From positions 1 to 47,967 of the forward strand of contig JBBCJT010000011.1 of NCBI GenBank assembly GCA_037190665.1: 47,967 bases of DNA. The letters run 5' to 3'. The notes beneath the pieces are model-generated. The model had not been told where the DNA came from, searched no databases, and was given only the letters and a program-made list of their open reading frames with translations. The stretch comes from JBBCJT01 sp037190665 (GTDB taxonomy: Bacteria > Pseudomonadota > Alphaproteobacteria > Acetobacterales > Acetobacteraceae). The position numbers were made by a program, and so were the translations under genes. This document shows positions 14,768-22,938 of the stretch, in pieces; within the stretch, counting starts at the first letter, position 1; each line of letters opens with the position of its first letter.

Positions 14768-16360
14768 ATGCGACGTCGTCACCTGATTGCGGGAGCCGCC
14801 GGCCTTGCCGCCGCGCCACTCGCCCGCCCCGCCCTCGCCCAGGGGAGCCCCGCGCATACCCTGCGTTTCATCCCGCAGGCCGATGTCACGAGCATCGATC
14901 CCCTCAGCACCACGTCCTACGCCGTGCGCAACCATGCGCATCTGGTGTTCGACACGCTCTACGGCATCGGGCTCGACGGTGTTCCGCAACCGCAGCTCGC
15001 AGAGGGTCACACCGTCAGCGACGACGGCCTGCGCTGGACCTTCACGCTGCGGGACGGGCCGGTATTCCACGACGGCGAGAAAATCCGCGCGGCCGATGCC
15101 GTCGCCTCGATCCGCCGCTGGCTTCCGCGCGACACGCACGGACAGACCCTCGCGGCCCGGCTCGAGGAGATCCGGGTGCTGGACGACCGGCGCTTCGAGG
15201 TGCGGCTGAAGCAGCGGTTCGGCGCGCTGCTCGATGCGCTCGGCAAGTCGTCCTCCTATCCGGTATTCATCCTGCCGGAGCGGTTCGCGAACACGCCGCC
15301 GACCACCCCGATCACGGAGATCGTGGGCTCCGGCCCGTACCGCTTCGTCGATTCCGAACGGCGTTCGGGCGCGCTGGTCGTCTACCGCCGCTTCGACCGC
15401 TACGTGCCGACGCCGGCCGGCGCGCCCTCGCTCGCGGCCGGGCCGAAGCTCGCGCATTTCGAGCGCGTGGAGTGGCACATCATCCCCGACCCCGCCACGG
15501 CTGCCGCGGCGCTTCAGGCCGGCGAGGTGGATTTCTACGAACGCATCGCACCGGACCTTCAGGGCGTGCTGGAGCGGCACCGCGATGTCGTGGTGGACCG
15601 GATCGAGACCAGCGGCACCGTCGCCATGCTGCGGCCGAACCATCTGCATCCGCCCTTCGACGATCCCGCCGTCCGACGCGCCGTGCTGCCGGCGCTCAGC
15701 CAGTCGGACTTCATGCAGTCCATCCTGGGGGAGGATCGCAGGCGCTGGACCGACGGCGTCGGGGCGTTCCCGAACGGCACGCCCCTGGCCTCCGAGGAGG
15801 GGCTGTCCGTCCTGACCAGCCCGCGCAGCATCGAGAAGGCCCGCGCCGCGCTCGCCGCCACCGGCAAGGCGGGCGTGAAGACGACCGTCCTGCTGCCGGG
15901 CGATCAGGTGAACAACTCGTCGCTGACGATCGTGGCGATCGACCTGTTCCGCAAGATCGGCCTCGACGCGCAGGACGCGACATCGGACTGGGGCACCATG
16001 CTGCAGCGTCGCAGCAACAAGAACCCGCCGGCGCAAGGCGGGTGGAACGCCGTCGTCGTGCTGTTCGGTGGCGAGGACCTGACGAACCCGGGCGGCCACC
16101 CCCTGCTGCGCGCCAACGGTCAGGATGCGTGGTTCGGCTGGCCCACATCGCCGCGACTGGAATCGCTGCGCGACGCGTGGTTCGAGGCGCCGGACCTGCC
16201 GGCGCGCCAGGGGATCGGCCGCCAGATCCAGGCCGCGTTCTTCGAGGACCTGCCCTACTGGCCGCTCGGCCAGTACTATGTCAGCAGCGGCTACCGGAAG
16301 GGCCTGAAGATCGGCCGCCGTGGCCTCAGCATTCCGCTGAACATCACGCGCGAGGCCTGA
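14768..16360 (+). CDS. ABC transporter substrate-binding protein, family 5 (orphan)
   Basis: A 530-residue periplasmic receptor of the peptide/nickel/opine family. Tat-like signal MRRRHLIAGAAGLAAAPLA ends near ALAQ. Family landmarks: FIPQADVTSIDPLSTTSYAV, LRDGPVFHDGEKIRAADAV with the conserved HDG, EIVGSGPYRFV, and EDLPYWPLGQYYVSSGYRK near the end. The ATG has a near-perfect ribosome site (GAGGAGAAGGTTCC). No permease or ATPase gene adjoins it, so it may feed the permeases encoded at 3765-5607 or a distant system. It is the second family 5 receptor in this block, and the two share fold but little sequence. Confidence 0.9.
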   Translation: MRRRHLIAGAAGLAAAPLARPALAQGSPAHTLRFIPQADVTSIDPLSTTSYAVRNHAHLVFDTLYGIGLDGVPQPQLAEGHTVSDDGLRWTFTLRDGPVFHDGEKIRAADAVASIRRWLPRDTHGQTLAARLEEIRVLDDRRFEVRLKQRFGALLDALGKSSSYPVFILPERFANTPPTTPITEIVGSGPYRFVDSERRSGALVVYRRFDRYVPTPAGAPSLAAGPKLAHFERVEWHIIPDPATAAAALQAGEVDFYERIAPDLQGVLERHRDVVVDRIETSGTVAMLRPNHLHPPFDDPAVRRAVLPALSQSDFMQSILGEDRRRWTDGVGAFPNGTPLASEEGLSVLTSPRSIEKARAALAATGKAGVKTTVLLPGDQVNNSSLTIVAIDLFRKIGLDAQDATSDWGTMLQRRSNKNPPAQGGWNAVVVLFGGEDLTNPGGHPLLRANGQDAWFGWPTSPRLESLRDAWFEAPDLPARQGIGRQIQAAFFEDLPYWPLGQYYVSSGYRKGLKIGRRGLSIPLNITREA

Positions 16361-16385
16361 TCGCCCGTGACCGCGGGCGCGGCGG

Positions 16386-16952
16386 TCAACCGGCCGCCGC
16401 GCCTGCCGGGACCGGGACCGGGACGCGGGTGCCGGTCACCTCGAGACGGTCGTGGATGACCTGCGGCTTGCGCAGCAGGTTGAGGATGGGACAGGCCCGT
16501 TCGACAGCCTGACGCACCTGCTCGATCAGCTCCGGCGCCGCGTCCGTGCTCAGGTTCACCGTGAAGGCGAGATCGTGCGGCTCGGGCGGAACCCCGTCAT
16601 GGCCCGGCGTGCCGGTCCGCTGGTCGAGCTGCCCCGTCACCTCGACGCTCAGACCGTCCAGCGGAAGCCCGTGGATGGCCGACTGGATCAGCCATGTATG
16701 GGTCAGGCAGCTTCCCAGCGCACCCAGCGCGATCTCCGGCGATGAAGGTCCGAGGTCGTAGCCGACGAAGTCGGGCGGACTGTCCGAGAGGATCTGGAAG
16801 CCGCGCACGCTGATGCGCCGGATGCCGCTGCGGCCCTCCGCGGTGACGCGCGAGCCGATGCGCACCGGCGCGTAGTCGGGCGCCCGGGCGCGCGCCTTCA
16901 GCCTGCCGAAGGCAGCTTTCTTGTGGACGAGGTACTCGCGAAGGTCGGTCAT
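16386..16952 (-). CDS. OsmC-family protein
   Basis: A 188-residue member of the OsmC/Ohr family, thiol-dependent peroxidases acting on organic hydroperoxides. The two reactive cysteines are present: Cys82 in LGALGSCLTHTWL and Cys154 in QAVERACPILNLL. The ATG at 16952 (MTDLREYLVHKKAAF) is favoured because the longer frame runs into the upstream gene. It follows the OYE-family gene by 10 bp on the same strand, so both are probably transcribed together and may handle electrophilic or peroxidised compounds. It belongs to the broader OsmC group (C-terminal GTRVPVPVP) rather than to classical Ohr, so its natural substrate is open. Confidence 0.85.
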   Translation of the reverse strand: MTDLREYLVHKKAAFGRLKARARAPDYAPVRIGSRVTAEGRSGIRRISVRGFQILSDSPPDFVGYDLGPSSPEIALGALGSCLTHTWLIQSAIHGLPLDGLSVEVTGQLDQRTGTPGHDGVPPEPHDLAFTVNLSTDAAPELIEQVRQAVERACPILNLLRKPQVIHDRLEVTGTRVPVPVPAGAAAG

Positions 16953-16962
16953 CGCCCCCGGC

Positions 16963-18045
16963 CTACGCGGCGGTGACCAGGGCGGGGTAGTCGATATAGC
17001 CGCGCGCTCCGCCACCATAGAACGTCGTCCGGTCCGCCGCGGCGAGCGGTGCATCACGGCGCAGGCGTTCCGCCAGATCGGGATTGGCGATGAAGGGCGT
17101 GCCGAACCCGATCAGGTCCGCATCGCCATCCCGCAGGGCGGTCTCGGCGGCGTCGCGATCATAGCCACCGGCCACGATGACAGTGCCCTCGAAGGCCGCG
17201 CGCAATTCCGGCGCAAGCCGCGCGATGCTTCCCGCGCGAACGTCCGTGATCGGTTCGACGATGTGCAGATACGCGAGTCCAAGGGGTGAGAGCGCGCGGG
17301 CGACATACCCGAACGTCGCGCGCGGATCGCTGTCGGCGATGTCGTTGTTGCTGCTCTGCGGCGAGATGCGCACGCCCACCCGACCGGGCGCCCACGCGGC
17401 CGCGACGGCCTCGGCCACCTCCAGCAGCAGGCGCGCGCGGTTCGCGACCGTCCCGCCATAGGAATCCCGGCGCCTGTTGGTGCCGTCGCGCAGGAACTGG
17501 TCGAGCAGGTAGCCGTTGGCCGCGTGGATCTCCACGCCGTCGAAGCCCGCACGCCGCGCGCGCAGTGCCGCCGCGGCGAAATCCGCGACGAGGCAGGGCA
17601 GCTCCGTGATGTCGAGCTCGCGCGGCACCGGGAACGGCAACTGCCCGGCCGCGGTCCATGCCTTCCCCGCCGCCGCGATGGCCGAGGGCGCGACGGGGAG
17701 ATTGCCGTCGGGCTGCAGCAGCGGATGGGAGATACGGCCGACATGCCAGAGCTGCAGGAAGATGCGCCCGCCGGCCGCGTGCACGGCATCGGTCACGCGC
17801 CGCCACGCCGCCTCCTGCGCATCGGTATGGATGCCCGGCGTGTTGGGATAGCCGACGCCCTGCGGCGATATCTGGCTGGCCTCGGAGACGATCAGCCCCG
17901 CGCCGGCGCGCTGCGCGTAGTACACCGCGGCAAGGTCGCTTGCGGCTCCGGCGGCATCCGCGCGGTTACGTGTCATCGGGGCGAGGACTATGCGGTTGGC
18001 CAGCGGCAGGTCGCCCAGCGCGAATGTCGTGAACAGCTTGCTCAT
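16963..18045 (-). CDS. Old Yellow Enzyme-family NADH:flavin oxidoreductase (NemA-like alkene reductase)
   Basis: A 360-residue FMN enzyme with a TIM-barrel fold that reduces activated C=C bonds, nitro groups or maleimides with NAD(P)H. It starts LFTTFALGDLPLANRIVLAP with MTRNRA, the usual first strand. The active-site His and Asn pair is in GFDGVEIHAANGYLLDQFL, followed by the NRRRDSYGG motif. Phosphate-binding parts are RVGVRISPQSS and the GGYDRD and GFGTPFIANPDL stretches. The ATG at 18045 has GGAGATAGAGC before it. It heads a two-gene unit with the OsmC protein. A loose promoter (TTGAAT, 16 bp, TAGCAT on the minus strand near 18295) lies about 240 bases upstream. Confidence 0.9.
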   Translation of the reverse strand: MSKLFTTFALGDLPLANRIVLAPMTRNRADAAGAASDLAAVYYAQRAGAGLIVSEASQISPQGVGYPNTPGIHTDAQEAAWRRVTDAVHAAGGRIFLQLWHVGRISHPLLQPDGNLPVAPSAIAAAGKAWTAAGQLPFPVPRELDITELPCLVADFAAAALRARRAGFDGVEIHAANGYLLDQFLRDGTNRRRDSYGGTVANRARLLLEVAEAVAAAWAPGRVGVRISPQSSNNDIADSDPRATFGYVARALSPLGLAYLHIVEPITDVRAGSIARLAPELRAAFEGTVIVAGGYDRDAAETALRDGDADLIGFGTPFIANPDLAERLRRDAPLAAADRTTFYGGGARGYIDYPALVTAA

Positions 18046-18625
18046 GCTCTATCTCCGTAGCGGCGTGGCGCCGGGCGTTCGATGGACAGGGGAACGGGTC
18101 CGGCCGCGCGCGCCATGACGCGCCGCGCAACCGGACCCTCGCCAGCGACCGGAGGGAGGAAGGGCCGATCGCATCCGCAGGTGCGGAACCGTTCGCGTCA
18201 CGCTCCTCGTCGAGGGTGTGGGCAATCGAACCGCCCCGCACGAACCGCATCTCCGGTTAAGCCGGAGAGGCATGCTACCCGCTTTCATGCATCATTCAAG
18301 AGTGAAATTTTTAATTCACATTTTATAGATGTGTTTATGATTCCGGGCACAAAGCGGCACCCTCCTCCATCCATGGCTGGAAGGGCGAACATGGCGGCTC
18401 CCGTAGGCGATGCGGATAGAACATATAATCTTTGTGAATTCCATTGAATGGCTTTTCACTGCGATAGATTTCAATTAGTACATCTGCCGTTCATGTTGCG
18501 GTGGAGGAAAAGGATGACCCGTCCCCCGGGATTCCAAGGGGAACGGCGATGTCGCGGGCAAGTGACCTGACGTGCCGCTCTTCCACGGTCCCCGCCGAGG
18601 GGACCCAGATCATGGAACCAACGAC
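18046..18625. other. 580-bp gene-free divergent control region (OYE/OsmC and rhodanese units)
   Basis: No long protein gene is convincing here. From left to right it holds GC-rich leader DNA of the OYE gene; a hairpin TCTCCGG/CCGGAGA (18250-18256 with 18262-18268, loop TTAAG); an A+T-rich island with the inverted repeat GTGAA-N8-TTCAC (18302-18319), followed by TTCACA (18315-18320), a 15-bp spacer and TATGAT (18336-18341); a second A+T-rich island (18420-18485) with TATAAT (18424-18429) and TTGAAT (18444-18449), 15 bp, TAGATT (18465-18470); then the short leader ORFs annotated separately. Two stacked promoters reading to the right are likely. Confidence 0.5.
18514..18570 (+). CDS. Putative 18-aa leader peptide with one Cys codon, before the rhodanese gene
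   Basis: A short ORF, MTRPPGFQGERRCRGQVT, follows a strong ribosome site (GTGGAGGAAAAGG before the ATG) and ends 55 bases before the rhodanese ATG, one base before an in-frame alternative GTG start of the rhodanese. Its only Cys is encoded by TGT, uncommon in such GC-rich DNA, and sits between Arg codons (CGATGTCGC). The site and spacing are better than those of the rhodanese itself. Short Cys-containing leader peptides upstream of sulfur genes are known in actinobacteria; here it could couple rhodanese expression to cysteine supply by ribosome stalling. This is inference from layout. Confidence 0.5.
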   Translation: MTRPPGFQGERRCRGQVT

Positions 18626-18629
18626 ATGA
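18612..18629 (+). other. Five-codon minicistron (MEPTT) overlapping the rhodanese start
   Basis: ATG GAA CCA ACG ACA TGA follows GAGGGGACCCAGATC and its stop overlaps the rhodanese ATG (ATGA). The rhodanese start has no good ribosome site of its own, so translation could be delivered by reinitiation from this minicistron. It may also be chance. Confidence 0.3.
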
Positions 18630-19594
18630 CCGATCACCCCGTCTTCACACTCCCCCGGCGCGGCCTTGCCGCCATCGCTCTCGGCGGCCTCGCCCTCGCA
18701 GCCGGCGCCCGCCCCTCATCGGCGCAGACAGGCGCCAGCGAGGCCCTGGTCTCGACCGAATGGCTGGCCGCCAACCTTCGCGATCCGAAGGTTCGCGTCA
18801 TCGAGGTCAGCGTGAACCCCGGCCTGTTCGAACGCGGCCATATCCCCGGGGCCACCAACGTCTCCTGGCATCGCGACCTGGTGGACACCGTCCGCCGCGA
18901 CATCGCGAGCCGCGAGCAGATCCAGGCCCTGCTGCGCCGGGCCGGCGTGGCGGAGGACAGCACCGTCGTCATCTACGGCGACAACAACAACTGGTTCGCC
19001 GCCTGGGGCGCCTGGGTGCTGGATATCTACGGCGTGAAGGATGTCCGCCTCCTCGATGGCGGGCGCAAGAAGTGGGAGGCGGAAGGGCGGCAGGTCTCGA
19101 CCCGGCCGGTGGCGCAGGCCGCGACCACGCTCGAACTCCCGGCCCAGCCCAATCTCGCGCTGCGCGCCCGCCTCGCGGACGTCCTGCCGATCGCGCAGAG
19201 TCAGGCCGCGGAGGTGAAGCTGCTCGATATCCGCAGCCCGGACGAATACTCGGGCCGCATCTTCGCCCCGCAGGGCTTCCAGGAACTCGCGATCCGCGCC
19301 GGGCACATCCCGGGCGCGGTGAACGTGCCCTGGGGGCAGGCGGTGCGCCCCGACGGCACGTTCAAGAGCGTCGATGAACTCCGCGCCCTGTACGCGGGCG
19401 TGGGCATCGACGGCAGCAAGCCCGTGATCGTCTACTGCCGCATCGGCGAACGCAGCAGCCACACGTGGTTCGCGCTGAAGCGGCTGCTCGGCTACCAGAA
19501 CGTCCGCCAGTACGACGGGTCCTGGACCGAGTACGGCAACGCGGTGGGCGTGCCGATCAGCAACCCGGCCGGCACGATCTGGGGCGCGACCTGA
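18626..19594 (+). CDS. Periplasmic thiosulfate sulfurtransferase (tandem rhodanese)
   Basis: A 322-residue secreted enzyme that moves sulfane sulfur from thiosulfate or similar donors to a thiol acceptor. An N-terminal signal with an RR pair (PRRGLAAIALGGLALAAGA) is followed by two rhodanese domains. The first (about residues 45-160) has YGDNNNWFAAWGAWVL where an active Cys would be, so it is structural. The second has the active loop YCRIGERSSHTWF with catalytic Cys271. LLDIRSPDEYSGR and GHIPGAVNVPW are typical. The ATG at 18626 fits the signal peptide; a GTG at 18572 is in frame but would add a poor N-terminus. A thiosulfate permease gene follows 4 bases after the stop, so the two form one operon. 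Confidence 0.9.
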   Translation: MTDHPVFTLPRRGLAAIALGGLALAAGARPSSAQTGASEALVSTEWLAANLRDPKVRVIEVSVNPGLFERGHIPGATNVSWHRDLVDTVRRDIASREQIQALLRRAGVAEDSTVVIYGDNNNWFAAWGAWVLDIYGVKDVRLLDGGRKKWEAEGRQVSTRPVAQAATTLELPAQPNLALRARLADVLPIAQSQAAEVKLLDIRSPDEYSGRIFAPQGFQELAIRAGHIPGAVNVPWGQAVRPDGTFKSVDELRALYAGVGIDGSKPVIVYCRIGERSSHTWFALKRLLGYQNVRQYDGSWTEYGNAVGVPISNPAGTIWGAT

Positions 19595-19598
19595 CCAC

Positions 19599-20753
19599 GT
19601 GAGTCCATCGAAGCTCGGATGGCTGGGGGCGGCGACGGGAGTCGCCGCCCTTGTCGCACTATGGCTCGCCGTCGGGGCCGACCGGGGACTGGCCTTCTCC
19701 CTGATCCTCGGCGTCGCGTTCGGCTGGGTGCTGCAGCGCAGCCGGTTCTGCTTCCTGTGCATCCTGCGCGATGCCGTCCGCGACGGCGACCCGCGTGGCT
19801 TGCTCGGACTGCTGACCGCGCTTGCCGTCGGCACCGTCGGCTATGCGGTCGTGTTCGGTGCGTGGCTGCCGGTACCCATGCGGCCGGGCCTGCCGCCCGA
19901 TGCGCATATCGGGCCGGTGTCGTGGGTGTTGGTGCTGGCCGGCATCGCCTTCGGCATCGGCATGACGCTGTCGGGCTCCTGCGTGTCAGGCCATCTCTAC
20001 CGACTGGGCGAAGGCTCGCTACGCGCGCCGGTGGCGCTGATCGGGACAGGCGCCGGGTTCCTCGCCGGCTTCGCGAGCTGGCCGGCGCTGTACGATGCCA
20101 CCATCCGCGATGCGCCGGTGGTCTGGCTGCCGCATCACCTCGGCTACGCCGGCAGCCTTCTGCTGTCGCTGGGTGTGCTCGCCCTGCTGGCCCTGCCGCT
20201 GTTGCATCGCCTCCCTGCGGGCATGACCGGGCAGGCGGCGGGACTCTCCGTCCCGGACGTGCTGCATCGCGTGTTCCGCCAGCGCTGGCCGGCTTGGCTC
20301 GGTGGCATCGCGGTCGGGTTCATCGGAACGGTCGCCTATCTGCGCACCGAGCCGCTCGGGGTCACGGCGGCGCTGGGCGGGGTCGCACGGTCGGCCGGCG
20401 CATCGCTCGGGCTGCTGCCGGATCGGCTGCCGGGTCTCGACACCTTCGCCGGCTGCGGCACGGCCCCGGACGGGGTGCTGGGAAACGCCGCGTTCGTGGG
20501 CGGGATGGTGTCCGCATCCCTCATCGCCGCGGGCCTTGCCGGGCAGGTCAGTTTCCAGTGGCCGGGCTGGGGCAGGCAGATGCGTACGCTTGCCGGCGGG
20601 TTCCTGCTCGGCTGGGGCGCGATGCTCGCGCTGGGCTGCACGATCGGCGTGCTGCTGTCCGGCACCATGGCGGCGGCGCTGTCCGGCTGGGTCTTCGGGT
20701 TGGCCACCATGGCGGCCGCTTCCGTCACCCTGCGGCTGGGATGGGACGGCTGA
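19599..20753 (+). CDS. YeeE/YedE-family thiosulfate transporter (TsuA-like)
   Basis: A 384-residue polytopic inner-membrane protein with about ten TM helices and the Cys pattern of the YeeE/TsuA thiosulfate importer: Cys51 and Cys54 in QRSRFCFLCILRD, Cys128 in LSGSCVSGHLYRLGEG, Cys286 in TFAGCGTAPDG and Cys347 in LALGCTIGVLLSG. In TsuA, conserved cysteines along the channel pass thiosulfate by S-H hydrogen bonds. The GTG start lies 4 bases after the rhodanese stop. Coupling with a periplasmic rhodanese suggests either thiosulfate import or sulfur transfer across the membrane. It is a full-length fused form, not the split half-proteins. Confidence 0.88.
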   Translation: MSPSKLGWLGAATGVAALVALWLAVGADRGLAFSLILGVAFGWVLQRSRFCFLCILRDAVRDGDPRGLLGLLTALAVGTVGYAVVFGAWLPVPMRPGLPPDAHIGPVSWVLVLAGIAFGIGMTLSGSCVSGHLYRLGEGSLRAPVALIGTGAGFLAGFASWPALYDATIRDAPVVWLPHHLGYAGSLLLSLGVLALLALPLLHRLPAGMTGQAAGLSVPDVLHRVFRQRWPAWLGGIAVGFIGTVAYLRTEPLGVTAALGGVARSAGASLGLLPDRLPGLDTFAGCGTAPDGVLGNAAFVGGMVSASLIAAGLAGQVSFQWPGWGRQMRTLAGGFLLGWGAMLALGCTIGVLLSGTMAAALSGWVFGLATMAAASVTLRLGWDG

Positions 20754-20767
20754 GGCGTCCCTCAGCC
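20748..20767 (+). terminator. Hairpin over the stop codon of the thiosulfate transporter gene
   Basis: A perfect 8-bp stem GGCTGAGG/CCTCAGCC with loop CGTC includes the TGA stop. No T-run follows. It lies in the 36 bp between convergent genes and could end transcripts from the left. Confidence 0.4.
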
Positions 20768-20789
20768 GCCCCGGCCGCTCACGACTAAC

Positions 20790-21287
20790 TCAGACTGAGG
20801 CGGGCTTCGCGTGCTCGCGCGATGCCGCCAGCAATACGATGGCGAGCAGGGGGGCGAGGATGTCCATAAAGAACGGCAGTCCCGCATTTCCCGGCGCGAA
20901 GTTTCCGGCGGTCACCATCTCCCGCACGTGCCCCACCGCATCTCCCCACAGGAACACGGTGGCGGCGCACACGGCTGCCGCACGGAATTCCCAGGATCGC
21001 CAGAAGGCAAGGCAGGCCGTGATCCCGATGGCCAGATCGGCCATGCCGACCTCGTACTGGAAGGGACTCACCTCCCAGCCGATATGGGCAGCGGCCACGT
21101 GCGGGAAGGCGACATGCGCGATCCCCGCCCATAGCCCTGTAACCCCGATCGGGAGCAGCAGTATCCATGCGAGGAAGCGGCCGGGGGCACTCTCCCGCGG
21201 CCGGCCGAGTGCGCCGAGAATTAGGGCCAGGACAAGCAATATCGCGGGCAGGTTCCGGATGGCGAAACCTATCGCTTGAGCGATCAT
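20790..21287 (-). CDS. Small integral membrane protein, DUF6790-like
   Basis: A 165-residue hydrophobic protein with about four TM helices: NLPAILLVLALILGALG, FLAWILLLPIGVTGLWAGIA, ADLAIGITACLAFW and FMDILAPLLAIVLLAAS. A conserved-looking block FQYEVGMADLAIG and the motif WGDAVGHVREMVTAGNFAPG match my memory of a family of unknown function called DUF6790, but I cannot verify it. The ATG at 21287 fits the first helix. It converges on the thiosulfate transporter gene. A role in sulfur metabolism would rest on position alone. Confidence 0.7.
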   Translation of the reverse strand: MIAQAIGFAIRNLPAILLVLALILGALGRPRESAPGRFLAWILLLPIGVTGLWAGIAHVAFPHVAAAHIGWEVSPFQYEVGMADLAIGITACLAFWRSWEFRAAAVCAATVFLWGDAVGHVREMVTAGNFAPGNAGLPFFMDILAPLLAIVLLAASREHAKPASV

Positions 21288-21429
21288 CGGCGGCGACCTG
21301 AACAGGGATGGGCGCCGCACTCTTGTCGCGGCGGGCCGTTCCGCAAAGGAAATTCTCTCTGACCGCCACCACCCGGCGCGACGTGTTCGATACCGCCGAG
21401 CGGAGATGTCGCGCCGAAAGCCCCGGTGC

Positions 21430-22938
21430 TCAGGCCGTCAGCCGATCCTTGTAGACGCCGCCGCCCTTCATGATCAGCCGCAACGAACGCTCCGGCGCTG
21501 CGAGTATACTGAGATCAGCGACCGGATCGCCGTCCACGACCAGCAGATCCGCGAACGCGCCGGCCTCGATCACGCCCAGCGGTGCGGGATACGGATTGCG
21601 CGGCCCGGAAAGCGCCAGCAGCTCCGCATTGGTCCCGGTCGCCATCCGCAGCGCCTCGCCGTTCGTGTACCACCGCGCGAGATGCCCCAGCATCGTCCCC
21701 TGCCGCGCGGCCATCTCGGGTGAGAACAGCAGGTCGGATCCGAAGGCGGTCCTGATGCCGTGCTCGCGGGCAAGCCGGTAGACCGTGTCCGTACCACCCA
21801 CGACCTGCAGCAGCCTGTCCTGCTGAGGCCCCGTCAGCGGCACGGAATCCTCAGCGCTCAGGAAGGGCTGCGTGCTCAGCCAGACACCCCGCTCCGCCAT
21901 CGTCCGCGCGATGGCGGCGTCCATCAGATGCCCGTGCTCGATACAGACGGCACCCGCCGCGAGCGCGCGGCGGATCGTGTGAGACGCGTAGGCGTGCACC
22001 GCGGCATAGGTGTTCCAGTCGCGCGCGACGCCGATGCCCGCGCTCAGCTCGGTCTCGCTGAACGTGGTCATGTCCAGCGGGCTCCGCGGCGATGAAACGC
22101 CGCCGCCGGCCACGAGCTTGATCTGCGACGCGCCGAGCATGAGCTGTTCGCGCGCGCGCAGCCGGACATCGCCCTCACTGTCTGCGATCATCGCGGCGCC
22201 CATCTTCTCGATCTCGCTCAGCCGGGCGGCGCTGCGCGGCACCTCGGACAGCGATCGCAGGTCGCCGTGGCCGCCGGTGGTGGTGATCATCGCGCCCGAC
22301 GCATAGATGCGCGGGCCCGCGACCAGCCCGTCATCGATCGCCTGTTTCAGCGGGAACACCGGGCCGCCGAGGTCGCGCACCGAGGTGAAGCCGCGCATCA
22401 ACGTCCTCTCGGCCTCCTGCGCCGCCGCGAGGTAGATGTAGCCGGCATCGGCGGTCAGAAGCCGGCTCATCGGCAGGCCGGCGAGCAGCGCGTGCCAGTG
22501 GGCGTCGATGAGGCCCGGCATCAGCGTTCGCCCGCCGCAGTCGTAGACGCGCGCGCCTTCGACCGGCCCGGGATTTCCGGAGTCCAGTGCGGCGATCCTG
22601 TCGCCCTCGACCAGCAGCGTCAGCCCGTCACGCAGGCTGGTGCCGCGGCCATCGAACAGGCGGAAGTTGGTGAACAGTATTCGGCGCGGCCGGGCCGTCT
22701 GCGGAGACTGCGCCATCGTCGTGCGCAGCGTGGCGAGGCTGCCGGCAAGTCCCGCGACGAAGCCGCGTCGCGACATGGCCGCATTCAACTTTCGCGACAC
22801 CGCCGCAAGGCCCGGGCGATGGCACAGGCAGCCGGCCTGCCCAATGGCATCGGACATCACGACGGGCGCGCAATCGAAGGCCGAACCACCGCTCGCTTGC
22901 CCTGTCCGCAGGCCCCAGCCTGAACGGCGCGTTTGCAT
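21430..22938 (-). CDS. Secreted amidohydrolase-superfamily metal-dependent hydrolase
   Basis: An imidazolonepropionase/prolidase-like amidohydrolase. Metal ligands are visible: LIDAHWHALLAG (first strand HxH), the lysine region QIKLVAGGG, AVHAYASHTIRRAL and CIEHGHLMD (His ligands), and the Asp of FGSDLLFSP. It ends FADLLVVDGDPVADLSIL, the typical return of the small beta domain. Two starts compete. The ATG at 22938 has a perfect ribosome site (GAAGGAGGTCTGCGCC); the ATG at 22776 begins MSRRGFVAGLAGSLATL, a good Tat signal, but lacks a site. With the first start the Tat motif is internal by 54 residues. I give the longer form; the mature enzyme is the same. The substrate is unknown. Confidence 0.82.
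   Translation of the reverse strand: MQTRRSGWGLRTGQASGGSAFDCAPVVMSDAIGQAGCLCHRPGLAAVSRKLNAAMSRRGFVAGLAGSLATLRTTMAQSPQTARPRRILFTNFRLFDGRGTSLRDGLTLLVEGDRIAALDSGNPGPVEGARVYDCGGRTLMPGLIDAHWHALLAGLPMSRLLTADAGYIYLAAAQEAERTLMRGFTSVRDLGGPVFPLKQAIDDGLVAGPRIYASGAMITTTGGHGDLRSLSEVPRSAARLSEIEKMGAAMIADSEGDVRLRAREQLMLGASQIKLVAGGGVSSPRSPLDMTTFSETELSAGIGVARDWNTYAAVHAYASHTIRRALAAGAVCIEHGHLMDAAIARTMAERGVWLSTQPFLSAEDSVPLTGPQQDRLLQVVGGTDTVYRLAREHGIRTAFGSDLLFSPEMAARQGTMLGHLARWYTNGEALRMATGTNAELLALSGPRNPYPAPLGVIEAGAFADLLVVDGDPVADLSILAAPERSLRLIMKGGGVYKDRLTA

Noticed and set aside
18082..18447. A 121-codon plus-strand frame in the divergent region
   Set aside because: No ribosome site, composition changes along its length, and it runs through the promoter islands.
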